Below, piece by piece: positions 42,501-49,304 of a stretch of 50,023 nucleotides of DNA (positions are counted from its first letter, which is position 1; the number at the start of each line of letters is the position of its first letter). Location of the stretch: assembly GCA_005772955.1 (NCBI GenBank), contig SXID01000253.1, positions 1 through 50,023 of the forward strand, written 5' to 3'. A program made the translations under genes and the position numbers. This DNA is from Planctomycetia bacterium (lineage in GTDB: Bacteria; Planctomycetota; Planctomycetia; Gemmatales; Gemmataceae). The notes beneath the pieces are model-generated. The model had not been told where the DNA came from and ran no database searches. It saw only the letters and a list, made by a program, of their open reading frames with translations.

Positions 42501-43060
42501 CGCTACTCGTGTTCTTCGCCGGCCACGGCGACCTGCTCATGCCGAAGGACGGGCCGCTTCCGAACGAGGGCCGCAGTGTTCTCACGGACCAGGGCGTGTT
42601 CCTGTTTTGCTGCCCGGATTATTCCCCGCACAAGCCCGGTGCGACCGCGCTCTCCGCGGAGGAACTGTTCGCCGCACTCGCGAAGATCAACTGCCGCAAG
42701 GTGGTGTTGCTCGACGCATGCCATTCGGGGCGCGTCGCGACCCCGAATCTGCTCCGCCGGTGCGTGCCAAACGGTCGGGGGCCGCTCATCATCGCCGCCT
42801 GCGACCAAGGCGAACAGTCCTACGAACACCCGAAGTACGGCCATGGGGTGTTCACCTACGCGGTCCTCGACGCGCTGGACAAGGACAGGGGCTACCGGAA
42901 AGCGGACTACGACTCCGACGGCGCGCTGTCGCCAGAAGAGTTGTTCGATTACGTTGCGGAGAAGGTGCCGGGCCTGCTGAAGCGGGTCGGGCTGATGGAA
43001 CCGCAGACGCCGGTCAGCTACCCGCGTCAGTTGCCGAAGACCGCGTTCTTGAAGCGGTGA
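39551..43060 (+). CDS. Exported WD40-PDZ-caspase (peptidase C14) protein with EF-hand
   Basis: 1169 residues from the ATG at 39551, which opens a signal peptide (NSLLLALAVLASFVPSVEAQ). Residues ~40-600 carry WD40-type repeats (DALLFTPDGKYLLAGGDDKVVRVW, FTGHAGEVTSVVAAKDQTWFVTGGKDQTVAAW). A PDZ-like domain is at about 605-680 (VAAVDTGSPGWEAGLRAGDVLDLLA). The caspase domain is at about 898-1150 with the His-Cys dyad H992 (FFAGHGD) and C1057 (LDACHSG); both are intact. At 1119-1130 lies DYDSDGALSPEE, a perfect EF-hand loop, within the small-subunit side of the peptidase. Metacaspase-like enzymes cleave after basic residues, and some need calcium; here calcium control is inferred. Secretion to the periplasm is expected. 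Followed by a cytochrome c gene 8 bases downstream. Confidence 0.92.
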   Translation: MNANSLLLALAVLASFVPSVEAQQLDRRSRDEPEIVVEAGGRVGTCDALLFTPDGKYLLAGGDDKVVRVWAHSATGLETDRAKVQTLRWRAWREQRGGIKAVAVTADGSRVAVGGYGMKPSTVALLDRVTGDTIALTWPAVREGDATFGTVRAVAFRSDGHIGFGTADGSLWVWDPTPLKAPDKDGRTAAPPRRVGKHDVPKQSVGDAGFNFPRLVYFPDKSKLVSVAQSGQVYECDLANTIADTPKQAPQGKPLFEADPDQRNHARVYRAELIDNGNWLLIACADKKVLLRSADGAKTIRFDLDDDNQFPRSVAWHPKTRQLAVGVGTVLKTGAKPRFYSEGNDQIWLYDDPIKNPKQEPKRIPHTGPAEALAFHPTEPHLAIAGGDADEVTLINLANLEKPLTVVRGAGRRPWSVNLSANGKMVGVQTEHDAKSIDPNARGAGAWTRFDLSRLKATLDEGQAWVNPVPAADGWTIVPDEQSQFVWYAERLRDGKREQYQLKLDRVRDQAPTCYTFLPAAGAVPTRVIVGHYYGCTLFELVPERATKDNTLAGTKVFTGHAGEVTSVVAAKDQTWFVTGGKDQTVAAWSLKDWKSEPGLGAKFIEKDGASVAAVDTGSPGWEAGLRAGDVLDLLAVEGKLVFDRRKGASVGTLADALGALKSPRPGIELFLGIAAREKATRRDTLTTVRQRPLWKWFPAFDNQNRMNDWVVWMWHGSYYHTKTTNGDRLAGWHVNSPDPGGRPEFYQLQQFEKQFHMPDVLEKITDTRDAGEALVAARGETPTLVPFTKYEPAPVRVALQQLSVQKEGLPLTITMRARGTNPDLLPERVELWVNDHLVESWPPTGKTLDSTKPFDVPYTIPADKFWAGENQIAVLAFNAAGGRAEEFHLVKNPRQPGDANLLAVLTGINDYSDTRKNLLGARKFGDLKSAHNDATALGKELGKYAGPRLLFKDAKIDLQLDPVRTKLTDTLALLATRAKPDDTLLVFFAGHGDLLMPKDGPLPNEGRSVLTDQGVFLFCCPDYSPHKPGATALSAEELFAALAKINCRKVVLLDACHSGRVATPNLLRRCVPNGRGPLIIAACDQGEQSYEHPKYGHGVFTYAVLDALDKDRGYRKADYDSDGALSPEELFDYVAEKVPGLLKRVGLMEPQTPVSYPRQLPKTAFLKR

Positions 43061-43068
43061 GGGGCTTT

Positions 43069-44631
43069 ATGCGCACGAGAATCGGTCACATCCGCGCAAT
43101 CGCGGTGTTCACACTCCTGTTCACACCCGTGTTCGCGCGCAGTGCCGAGCCGCCCGAACACCGCGTCACCGGCGATCTCGCGATCCGCGCGCGCGCCATC
43201 ATCCAGAAGCATTGCTCCGCGTGCCACACCGGGAACCCCGAACCGGGCTTCAGCAAACTCAAGTTGATGGACCGCAAACAAGTGGTCGCGAGGAAGAAGC
43301 CGGTTCCGCTCGTCACCGCGAAAGGGCGGTCGCAACTCCTCGAACTCGTCAAAGACGGTTCGATGCCACCGGGGAATCGGCCCGGTCTGGACGCCGAAGA
43401 GATCGCGGTATTGGAGAAGTGGGTGAACGCGGAAGCACCCGCGTACCCGATCACGTTCGACGAGCGGACCACACTTTCGGATATCGCCGATGACTTCGAG
43501 CGAATCGTCGAGAAGACGAAGGTCGGTGACCCCGCGGAGTACATACGTTACGTCTCGTTCGCGCACCTGATCCGCGACGGTCAACCGATTCCCGACCTCG
43601 TCGCAGCGGAGAAAGCCCTCAACGATGCGCTTTCGGCAGCGGCTGAGCGGCCGTTCCACGCGGAGCCTGTCGATGTCGCCGCAACGCTTTTCCGCGTCGA
43701 AACGAGCCGACTGGGTTGGTTGACACGCGAACTCTTCAACAAGATGGAGGTGCGCGACAAGGACAAGGGCGGCAAACGGATCATCGGTGGCGCGTATCGC
43801 TTCCAACCGTTTGACTTGCTTCTGATGGAGTATCCCCATGCGCGGGTGCTCCCAGCTAACGACCCGGACGAACTGCGACTGGAAAAGTTGCTCGCGCGCG
43901 AGAACCAGTTCCGACCGGTGCCATTCGTTCGCGGGGACTGGCTCGCGGACGCACTCCTTGGCGATGGCTTTTTCTCTCGCCTGATGGGGAACAAGAAACT
44001 GACCCCGCTCGCGGAGGACATCAAGTCACTGGCCGCACTTGAGAAGGCGCTGGCACGCAAGGGAGAGGAACCCGATGGGCCGATCGCGAGTCCATTCGTG
44101 GGAGCCAAACCCGTGATCGTGCCCGCGCCGCTCGCGGGCCGAGCATCTATCCCGCCGCTCGCGGGGTGGTACACCGGCGATGTGACGCCCGAGAAAGCCC
44201 CGTTCACGCTCAAGGCCGAGTTGGTCGTTTCTGGAAAAGCAGTCACACAGGTGGTTGCCGACCAAGAGTTCCAGTTGCGTGTGGAATGCGATCGCACGGT
44301 GCAGTTCACGTTGCTGATGATCCTCTCGGACGGCGAAGTGCGGGTGCAACCGGTGCAGGGCGGCAGCGTACTCAAGGAGAGGACCGAGCGGTCACTGGCG
44401 CCGCTCGGGAAGACCAACTTCGTGATCGCGGGAATCGGAACCGGTGGCGACGTGGCGACAGAACACTTCGTCCTCCTCGCCTCCGAGACCGCGCTGCCGG
44501 AAATACTGATCGTGAGGAGCAAGCACCCCGACAAGTGGATCGAGCGGTTCCTGCCTGATCCGACCGCGAAAGGCTTCGACCCAAATACGGCGGTGCGGAA
44601 AGTCATCCCGATCAAGGTAACGAGGAAATGA
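43069..44631 (+). CDS. Exported cytochrome c-type protein with C-terminal DUF4384-like domain
   Basis: 520 residues from the ATG at 43069 (signal peptide IRAIAVFTLLFTPVFARSA); the frame is open to 42607 but that part is a shadow of the caspase gene. A cytochrome c motif lies at residues 49-53 (CSACH), and SMPPGNRPGLDAEEIAVLEKWV at about 105-125 supplies the distal methionine. Residues ~140-350 are helical and unassigned (EYIRYVSFAHLIRDG). Residues ~375-505 (WYTGDVTPEKAPFTLKAEL, DQEFQLRVECDRTVQFTLLMILSDGEVRVQPVQG) resemble DUF4384, a domain commonly attached to bacterial caspases. The 8-base gap to the caspase stop argues for one transcript and joint function. Confidence 0.8.
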   Translation: MRTRIGHIRAIAVFTLLFTPVFARSAEPPEHRVTGDLAIRARAIIQKHCSACHTGNPEPGFSKLKLMDRKQVVARKKPVPLVTAKGRSQLLELVKDGSMPPGNRPGLDAEEIAVLEKWVNAEAPAYPITFDERTTLSDIADDFERIVEKTKVGDPAEYIRYVSFAHLIRDGQPIPDLVAAEKALNDALSAAAERPFHAEPVDVAATLFRVETSRLGWLTRELFNKMEVRDKDKGGKRIIGGAYRFQPFDLLLMEYPHARVLPANDPDELRLEKLLARENQFRPVPFVRGDWLADALLGDGFFSRLMGNKKLTPLAEDIKSLAALEKALARKGEEPDGPIASPFVGAKPVIVPAPLAGRASIPPLAGWYTGDVTPEKAPFTLKAELVVSGKAVTQVVADQEFQLRVECDRTVQFTLLMILSDGEVRVQPVQGGSVLKERTERSLAPLGKTNFVIAGIGTGGDVATEHFVLLASETALPEILIVRSKHPDKWIERFLPDPTAKGFDPNTAVRKVIPIKVTRK

Positions 44632-44668
44632 GTAGGTCCGGGAAATCCGGCAACGTGTGGCGGAACGA

Positions 44669-44699
44669 TTGAACCGGGAAAGTGCGTTGTGCCGATAAT
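44669..44699 (+). promoter_or_regulatory. Candidate promoter for the outer-membrane protein gene
   Basis: TTGAAC (44669-44674), 19-base spacer, GATAAT (44694-44699), 47 bases before the ATG. The spacer is long but the -10 matches at five positions. If real, the barrel gene can be expressed without the caspase operon. Confidence 0.35.
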
Positions 44700-44746
44700 G
44701 TGAGCGCGTCGCCTACTCGGATCCCCTCGCGGACACGGAGCGTCCC

Positions 44747-46114
44747 ATGCGCCGGGTATTTGTCCCCGCACTCGTCGGTCTGTTGCTCGCGGGTAGCACC
44801 GCCCGCGCGCAGGAACGGTTAGTCCCCTCGCTCACGGGTCACTGGAACGGGTTTCGCTACTCACGCCCACTGCCCCCGCCTTGTCCACCTCCTGGGGTCG
44901 GCCCCTACGTGCCCGGCGTTCCGGGCATGCCGGGAACCATGCCGGTCGATCCGAATGTGCCGCGCATGAACCCGCCGATGCCGCCGCCCGGCGTGCCTTC
45001 AATCGATCCGCCTGTAGGGGTAGCACCGCCCCCGAACCCAGTCGAACGCCGGCTGACCGATCCGTACGCACAGGCGCGGGAAGCTGGTGGCGAACCCTCG
45101 CGCACGTTCAACGAGAACTTCGACGGTGACTTCGGAGGCAGTTTCTACAAACAGAGCCTCACCACGGGCTTCAAGGTGGTGCCGCGTGTGGTCGGTTCCA
45201 CGCCGCGAGTGATCGGCACTTCGCAGCGCGTTGTCGGGTTCACACCGGTCCAGCGACTGGACGTCAGCGGAGAACCGATCATCGTGAACGAACCGATCAT
45301 CGTGAACGACGTGGTGGCACAGAAGCGCCTCGCACGGATCACGCTCGCGTCCCGTTACAGCGGCGTGATGATCACCGACAACGACAGCCCGCGCCCGCAG
45401 GACCGCATCTATGGAGGCTACAACTTCTATGACGACATTGGCGGCTCGCTGAACCCCGGTTCCCCGCAGACCGACCTTCAGCGGCAGACAGTTGGCTTCG
45501 AGAAGACGTTCCTCGATGGCGATGCGTCGTTCGGGATGCGGATGCCGTTCGTACAGCAATACGGGGGCGGCGTTGCTGGGACGAATAACGTGGGCGACCT
45601 TTCGCTGCTCGGGAAGTATGCGTTCTACAACAACCGCGAGACTGGTGACCTGTTCACGGTCGGCTTCGTGCTAACCGTGCCGACCGGGGGTGGGGACGCG
45701 ATCCTCGGCGACGGTTCCAAAGCCCCGCACTCGCTCCTGTTCCAGCCGTGGGGCGGGTTCGTGAAGGTCATCGACCGCACGTTCATCCAGGGCATCACGA
45801 GCCTGATCGTCCCGACAGACGAACGTGACCCGACGTTGTTGAACAACAGCATCGGCGTCGGCTACTACGCGTACCGTGGCGGGGTGGGCAGCGTGTTGGC
45901 GAGTGTGGCGCCGGTCGTCGAGTTGCACATCCGGACACCGCTGACGAGCAGGCACCAGGATGGACTGGTGTACCTTCAGGACCAGGTTAACGTAACTAGC
46001 GGTGTCCGCTTCCGGTTCAACCGTGCGACGCTCAGCACCTCGGTATGTATCCCAGTTGTCGGGCCGCGTCCCTGGGCGGTCGAGGCGATGAGCTTCCTCA
46101 ACTTTAACTTCTGA
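44747..46114 (+). CDS. Putative outer-membrane beta-barrel protein with proline-rich N-terminus
   Basis: 455 residues. Signal peptide [21 protein letters not shown]. Residues ~40-110 are proline/glycine-rich ([39 protein letters not shown]). From about 195 alternating strands typical of barrels appear ([67 protein letters not shown]), and the chain ends in FLNFNF, with the terminal aromatic expected for outer-membrane assembly. Similar proteins are widespread and uncharacterised in planctomycetes; the fold resembles the MetA/phenol-pathway barrels. Lies 115 bases after the cytochrome c gene. Function unknown. Confidence 0.7.
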   Translation: MRRVFVPALVGLLLAGSTARAQERLVPSLTGHWNGFRYSRPLPPPCPPPGVGPYVPGVPGMPGTMPVDPNVPRMNPPMPPPGVPSIDPPVGVAPPPNPVERRLTDPYAQAREAGGEPSRTFNENFDGDFGGSFYKQSLTTGFKVVPRVVGSTPRVIGTSQRVVGFTPVQRLDVSGEPIIVNEPIIVNDVVAQKRLARITLASRYSGVMITDNDSPRPQDRIYGGYNFYDDIGGSLNPGSPQTDLQRQTVGFEKTFLDGDASFGMRMPFVQQYGGGVAGTNNVGDLSLLGKYAFYNNRETGDLFTVGFVLTVPTGGGDAILGDGSKAPHSLLFQPWGGFVKVIDRTFIQGITSLIVPTDERDPTLLNNSIGVGYYAYRGGVGSVLASVAPVVELHIRTPLTSRHQDGLVYLQDQVNVTSGVRFRFNRATLSTSVCIPVVGPRPWAVEAMSFLNFNF

Positions 46115-46127
46115 ACCACCAGTCTCA

Positions 46128-46156
46128 GAATGGCTCGCGGATGACGCGAGCCATTC
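46128..46156 (+). terminator. Hairpin after the outer-membrane protein gene
   Basis: gaatggctcgcg (46128-46139) and cgcgagccattc (46145-46156) form a perfect 12-bp stem with a 5-base loop, 13 bases after the stop codon. No U-tract, but the position and stability suggest a transcript end. Confidence 0.6.
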
Positions 46157-46259
46157 GATGAACACGCCAGAGCAAATCTCTCAGATTCGCCCCCTTCGGG
46201 AATCAGCACACGCTCCCAAAATAATTCCCACCGTATTTGGGACAGCACGTGAATTTCGG

Positions 46260-46287
46260 TTGACACACCCCATTAGTCGGGTACTCT
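46260..46287 (+). promoter_or_regulatory. Sigma70-type promoter upstream of the 46398 gene
   Basis: TTGACA (46260-46265, perfect -35), 16-base spacer, TACTCT (46282-46287). Predicted start near 46294, about 100 bases before the ATG at 46398. Confidence 0.5.
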
Positions 46288-46397
46288 TAGAAACACCCGT
46301 TCATCCCTCAGGACCGCGCATGAAGCGCGACCGGCCACGGTTGGCCGCGGATGCTTGGCTCCAGCCTTCCCCCCAACACGGCTGCGAGGCACCGCGA

Positions 46398-46835
46398 ATG
46401 TCGAACTTAACGAACGTCCCGCAACCCGCGGCGGCGCCTGACACTGCGCCTGACGCGGTACCCGATGCCAAACACGGCTCCGGCACCACAACTTTCCCGG
46501 CTGATCGACGGAAACGCAACATTCCCGTTGCGACGGATCGCCGACGCGCCGAGAATGCTGCTGCCAAGCGCAAGACCAGTGAGCGCCGGCGGCTCATCGA
46601 TCCAACCACCTGCGAACGCGACTACACCGACGACGAAACCGAGTTCATGAAGGCCATGGACCGGTATAAGCGCGAGAATCGGCGCCCGTTCCCGACGTGG
46701 AGCGAGGTGCTCGAAGTTCTCTATTCACTCGGCTACCGTCGCGTCGCTGAGACCACCGAGTTGCCGGGACGCGGTTCTGGCGTGGTCACAGCGCCTGCCG
46801 CGGAAACGGTTGCCCCATCGCCCGCCAAGGGATAG
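46398..46835 (+). CDS. Conserved planctomycete-type hypothetical protein
   Basis: 145 residues from the ATG at 46398; in-frame ATGs at 46320 and 46158 are alternatives, but the latter precedes the proposed promoter. The N-terminal ~60 residues are alanine/proline-rich and then basic ([29 protein letters not shown]). The recognisable part is ~75-115: [20 protein letters not shown] then [18 protein letters not shown]. This helical [32 protein letters not shown] segment recurs in my experience in small planctomycete proteins, but I know no function. No signal peptide or membrane helix; the basic stretch would fit nucleic-acid binding (guess). Followed by lpxB after 53 bases. Confidence 0.75.
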   Translation: MSNLTNVPQPAAAPDTAPDAVPDAKHGSGTTTFPADRRKRNIPVATDRRRAENAAAKRKTSERRRLIDPTTCERDYTDDETEFMKAMDRYKRENRRPFPTWSEVLEVLYSLGYRRVAETTELPGRGSGVVTAPAAETVAPSPAKG

Positions 46836-46888
46836 TCGCAACTGGTCACGGAGTGACCGGACCACACCACGATGGCAAGGATGCCGCG

Positions 46889-48034
46889 ATGAAGTTGTTC
46901 GTGAGCGCTGGGGAGCCGAGCGGTGACCTGCACGGCTCAAATCTCATCCGCTCGATTCTCAAAAAGCAACCGGAATCGCGCATCACCGCACTCGGTGGTG
47001 ACCGCATGCGCGCTGCCGGTGCGGACCTACTCTACCCACTCGCCGACCACGCGGTCGTGTTCTTCAAGAATGCGATCCGCGAACTGCCCCAGATCTTCAG
47101 CGTGGGCAATCTCGCGATCCGGCATATCCGCACGCAGAAGCCAGACGCGGTCGTGCTGATTGACTACCCCGGCTTCCACCTTGAACTCGCGAAGCGCATT
47201 CGCGACTTCGGCATCCCGACCTACTTCTTCGTGCCTCCGCAGATCTGGGCCTGGCGTCAGGGTCGCGTCCGCATTGTGCGCAAGTATTTCACAGGCGTCT
47301 TTACCGCGCTCCCGTTTGAGGAGGAATGGTATCGGGCACGCGGTGTCAAGACCCACTACATCGGGCACCCTTACTTCGACGAACTCGCGAGTCAGCAACT
47401 CGATCCTCAGTTCCTTGCGCAAGCGAGGGCAAAGCCCGGCACTCGGGTCGCGATCCTCCCTGGCTCGCGCAACAGCGAGGTCGCCGCGAATGCCCAGATG
47501 ATGCTCGCCGCCGCGCGAAAGGTCCACGCGGCGCGCCCCGACACGCGGTTCCTCGTCGCGGCCTTCAATGCGGCTCAAGCCGACGCGGTGCTTGCAATCC
47601 TGCCACCCGGCTTGCCGGTCGAGGTTCACGTCGGCCGCACGCCGGAGATCATCGAACTGGTCGAAGCGTGCATCGCAGTGTCCGGCTCCGTGAGCCTGGA
47701 GTTGATGTATCGGGCCAAGCCCACGGTCGTGGTCTACCGCGTGAACCCGCTCTCCGCGTGGGTGCTGTCGAAACTGCTCAAGGTGAAATACATCTCGTTG
47801 GTGAACCTTCTTCTCGATGACGAGGTGTTTCCCGAATTCCCGACCGTGCGAGACTGCTCCGACGAGGTCGCGGGTCACATCCTGGGATGGTTGAACGAAC
47901 CAGCCCGCCGCGCGGCGGTCGTCGATCGTCTTGTCGCGCTGCGGGGCCGCGCCGCTGTGCCCGGAGCGTGCGACCGGGCCGCCGCGTTCCTTCTCGGTGT
48001 GGCGGAACAATCTCGCGCCCGGCCCGCGGCCTGA
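46889..48034 (+). CDS. lpxB: Lipid-A-disaccharide synthase
   Basis: 381 residues from the ATG at 46889 (MKLFVSAGEPSGDLHGSNLI). LpxB condenses UDP-2,3-diacylglucosamine with lipid X to form the lipid A disaccharide at the inner-membrane face. GT19 features: GEPSGDLHG near the start, ALGGDRMRAAGADLLYPL, VLIDYPGFHLELAKRIRDFGIPTYFFVPPQIWAWRQGRVR, YIGHPYFDE, VAILPGSRNSEV, CIAVSGSVSLELMYRAKPTVVVYRVNPL, and YISLVNLLLDDEVFPEF. Length is as expected. The gene implies that this organism makes lipid A and therefore has a Gram-negative outer membrane. No other lpx gene is adjacent. An upstream in-frame GTG at 46853 adds only 12 residues. Confidence 0.93.
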   Translation: MKLFVSAGEPSGDLHGSNLIRSILKKQPESRITALGGDRMRAAGADLLYPLADHAVVFFKNAIRELPQIFSVGNLAIRHIRTQKPDAVVLIDYPGFHLELAKRIRDFGIPTYFFVPPQIWAWRQGRVRIVRKYFTGVFTALPFEEEWYRARGVKTHYIGHPYFDELASQQLDPQFLAQARAKPGTRVAILPGSRNSEVAANAQMMLAAARKVHAARPDTRFLVAAFNAAQADAVLAILPPGLPVEVHVGRTPEIIELVEACIAVSGSVSLELMYRAKPTVVVYRVNPLSAWVLSKLLKVKYISLVNLLLDDEVFPEFPTVRDCSDEVAGHILGWLNEPARRAAVVDRLVALRGRAAVPGACDRAAAFLLGVAEQSRARPAA

Positions 48035-48120
48035 TTCCGCACGTTCCACGAACTCCACCCGGGCTACAGGGTCCTGGTTTGTTAAGATGACACGAAGCGA
48101 ACCCCGCATGGAGTCTCGGC

Positions 48121-48801
48121 ATGGCCGACAAGCCGACGCCAGCCGTTCAGGACTACCTGAAAGCCATTCACCAACTGGGCGGTACTGACGAGGGCGTTGC
48201 GTCTGGGAAGATTGCGACCGCGCTTGGGGTCAAAGCGCCGTCTGTCACGGGCATGTTGAAGCGCCTTGCCGACGCTGGGTGGATCGAGTACACGTCGGGA
48301 ACGGGTGCGAAACTCTCTGCGGCTGGCCTCGTCGAAGCGCTGCGAGTGATACGCCGTCACCGGCTTGTCGAACTGTTCCTCACGCAAGTCCTCAAACTCG
48401 ACTGGAGTGAGGTGGACACAGAAGCGGAGGCGCTCGAACACGCCATCTCCCCACGTCTGGAACAGGCGATCTCCGATTATCTCGGCGAACCACACGAAGA
48501 CCCGCATGGCCACCCAATTCCGTCGCGCACCGGTGAGATGAAGTCGCGGAACCTGAAACGGCTCTCCGAATTCCGTGCGGGAGATACGGTTGTTGTGCGC
48601 GAAGCCCAAGATGACAACCCCGACCGTCTACGGCATTGGAGCGCACAGGGGTTGACCCCCGGCGCACGTGTTCGCGTCCTTTCGTACCAGGAACTGGACG
48701 ACCTGTTCGAGGTAGAAGTAGATGGTAAGTTGGTGCGACTCGGCAGCGAGGGCCTGAATGGGCTTCGCGGCGAACTCGTCACTTCATCCGGCATGAAATA
48801 A
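48121..48801 (+). CDS. DtxR/MntR family metal-dependent transcriptional regulator
   Basis: 226 residues from the ATG at 48121. Domains in order: winged helix at ~8-65 (YLKAIHQLGG, GKIATALGVKAPSVTGMLKRLADAGWIEY); metal-binding dimerisation domain ~70-140 with the family motif IRRHRLVELFLTQVLKLDW and EAEALEHAISPRLEQAI; FeoA/SH3-like C-terminal domain ~155-222 (QGLTPGARVRVLSYQ, LVRLGSEGLNGLRGELV). The three-domain length is that of DtxR/IdeR rather than the two-domain MntR. It senses Fe(II) or Mn(II) and represses uptake or storage genes. No metal-transport gene is in the window, so targets lie elsewhere. Starts 86 bases after lpxB. Confidence 0.9.
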   Translation: MADKPTPAVQDYLKAIHQLGGTDEGVASGKIATALGVKAPSVTGMLKRLADAGWIEYTSGTGAKLSAAGLVEALRVIRRHRLVELFLTQVLKLDWSEVDTEAEALEHAISPRLEQAISDYLGEPHEDPHGHPIPSRTGEMKSRNLKRLSEFRAGDTVVVREAQDDNPDRLRHWSAQGLTPGARVRVLSYQELDDLFEVEVDGKLVRLGSEGLNGLRGELVTSSGMK

Positions 48802-48909
48802 CTTCCCTGTCAAGTCGCCGGTGTCAGTTCGTCGTATTGAGTGGTCGTGCGACAGCGGCCGAAAAAGCCATCTCTGCAACCAACTCTCAACATTTTCCGC
48901 AGTCTGCGG

Positions 48910-48937
48910 TTGACCCGTTCGATCTGCGACCTACTGT
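48910..48937 (+). promoter_or_regulatory. Candidate promoter for the small membrane protein
   Basis: TTGACC (48910-48915), 16-base spacer, TACTGT (48932-48937). The predicted start near 48944 lies after the ATG at 48941, which supports the later GTG start at 49004. Confidence 0.4.
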
Positions 48938-49003
48938 TCGGTGCCCGCAGTAGTCTGCTGCGCACTTACAGCGACCGCCATGATGCTCAAGGGGAGTATA
49001 CCT

Positions 49004-49156
49004 GTGTTCGAACTGCTCGCGTGCAACGTCGCCTGCCTCGCCATCGCAGTTGTTTATTACGCCTGGAGCGATGTGTACGTCCAGAGCCGTCGCCGCGAAA
49101 AGCTCAACGACCGAGTCGCGTACATGTTGTGGGTTGCGGCCAACCGCACCTCATGA
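49004..49156 (+). CDS. Very small single-helix membrane protein
   Basis: 50 residues from a GTG at 49004. The start is chosen because aaggggag at 48989-48996 is 7 bases upstream of it and because the proposed promoter begins transcription near 48944; ATGs at 48941, 48980 and 48983 are in the same frame. Residues 2-20 form one hydrophobic segment (FELLACNVACLAIAVVYYAW), followed by a charged C-terminal tail (SDVYVQSRRREKLNDRVAYMLW). The positive charges after the helix place the tail in the cytoplasm. No known family; roles of such proteins include binding larger membrane complexes, but nothing here says which. Confidence 0.55.
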   Translation: MFELLACNVACLAIAVVYYAWSDVYVQSRRREKLNDRVAYMLWVAANRTS

Positions 49157-49173
49157 ACTGTGGAAGAATCCGA

Positions 49174-49203
49174 CAGGTAGGGAGGCATGAGCCTCCCTGC
49201 CTG
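49174..49203 (+). terminator. Hairpin after the small membrane protein gene
   Basis: caggtagggaggc (49174-49186) and gcctccctgcctg (49191-49203) pair over 13 bp with one wobble and an atga loop, 17 bases after the stop codon. No U-tract. The core ggcatgagcc resembles the arms of the 10361-10440 palindrome. Confidence 0.5.
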
Positions 49204-49229
49204 CGTTTCACCTGCCTTGGGTGCGCCGA

Positions 49230-49258
49230 TTGACCACATCCGCCGCGCCCGGTACGAT
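49230..49258 (+). promoter_or_regulatory. Sigma70-type promoter of hisF
   Basis: TTGACC (49230-49235), 17-base spacer, TACGAT (49253-49258); five and four matches to consensus. The predicted start near 49265 gives a leader of about 40 bases before the hisF ATG. Confidence 0.5.
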
Positions 49259-49304
49259 CACTTCTGGAATCGCGCCTCGCATTATTGACATCACAACGGA
49301 CCCG

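Noticed and set aside
42607-43068. N-terminal extension of the cytochrome c frame
   Set aside because: Overlaps the caspase catalytic region in another frame; the ATG at 43069 begins a good signal peptide.
46844-46858. Small hairpin ggtcac/gtgacc before lpxB
   Set aside because: Only six pairs; could easily arise by chance in GC-rich sequence.
48035-48120. Possible metal-box operator upstream of the DtxR-type gene
   Set aside because: A -10-like taagat is present but no convincing dyad or -35 box was found.
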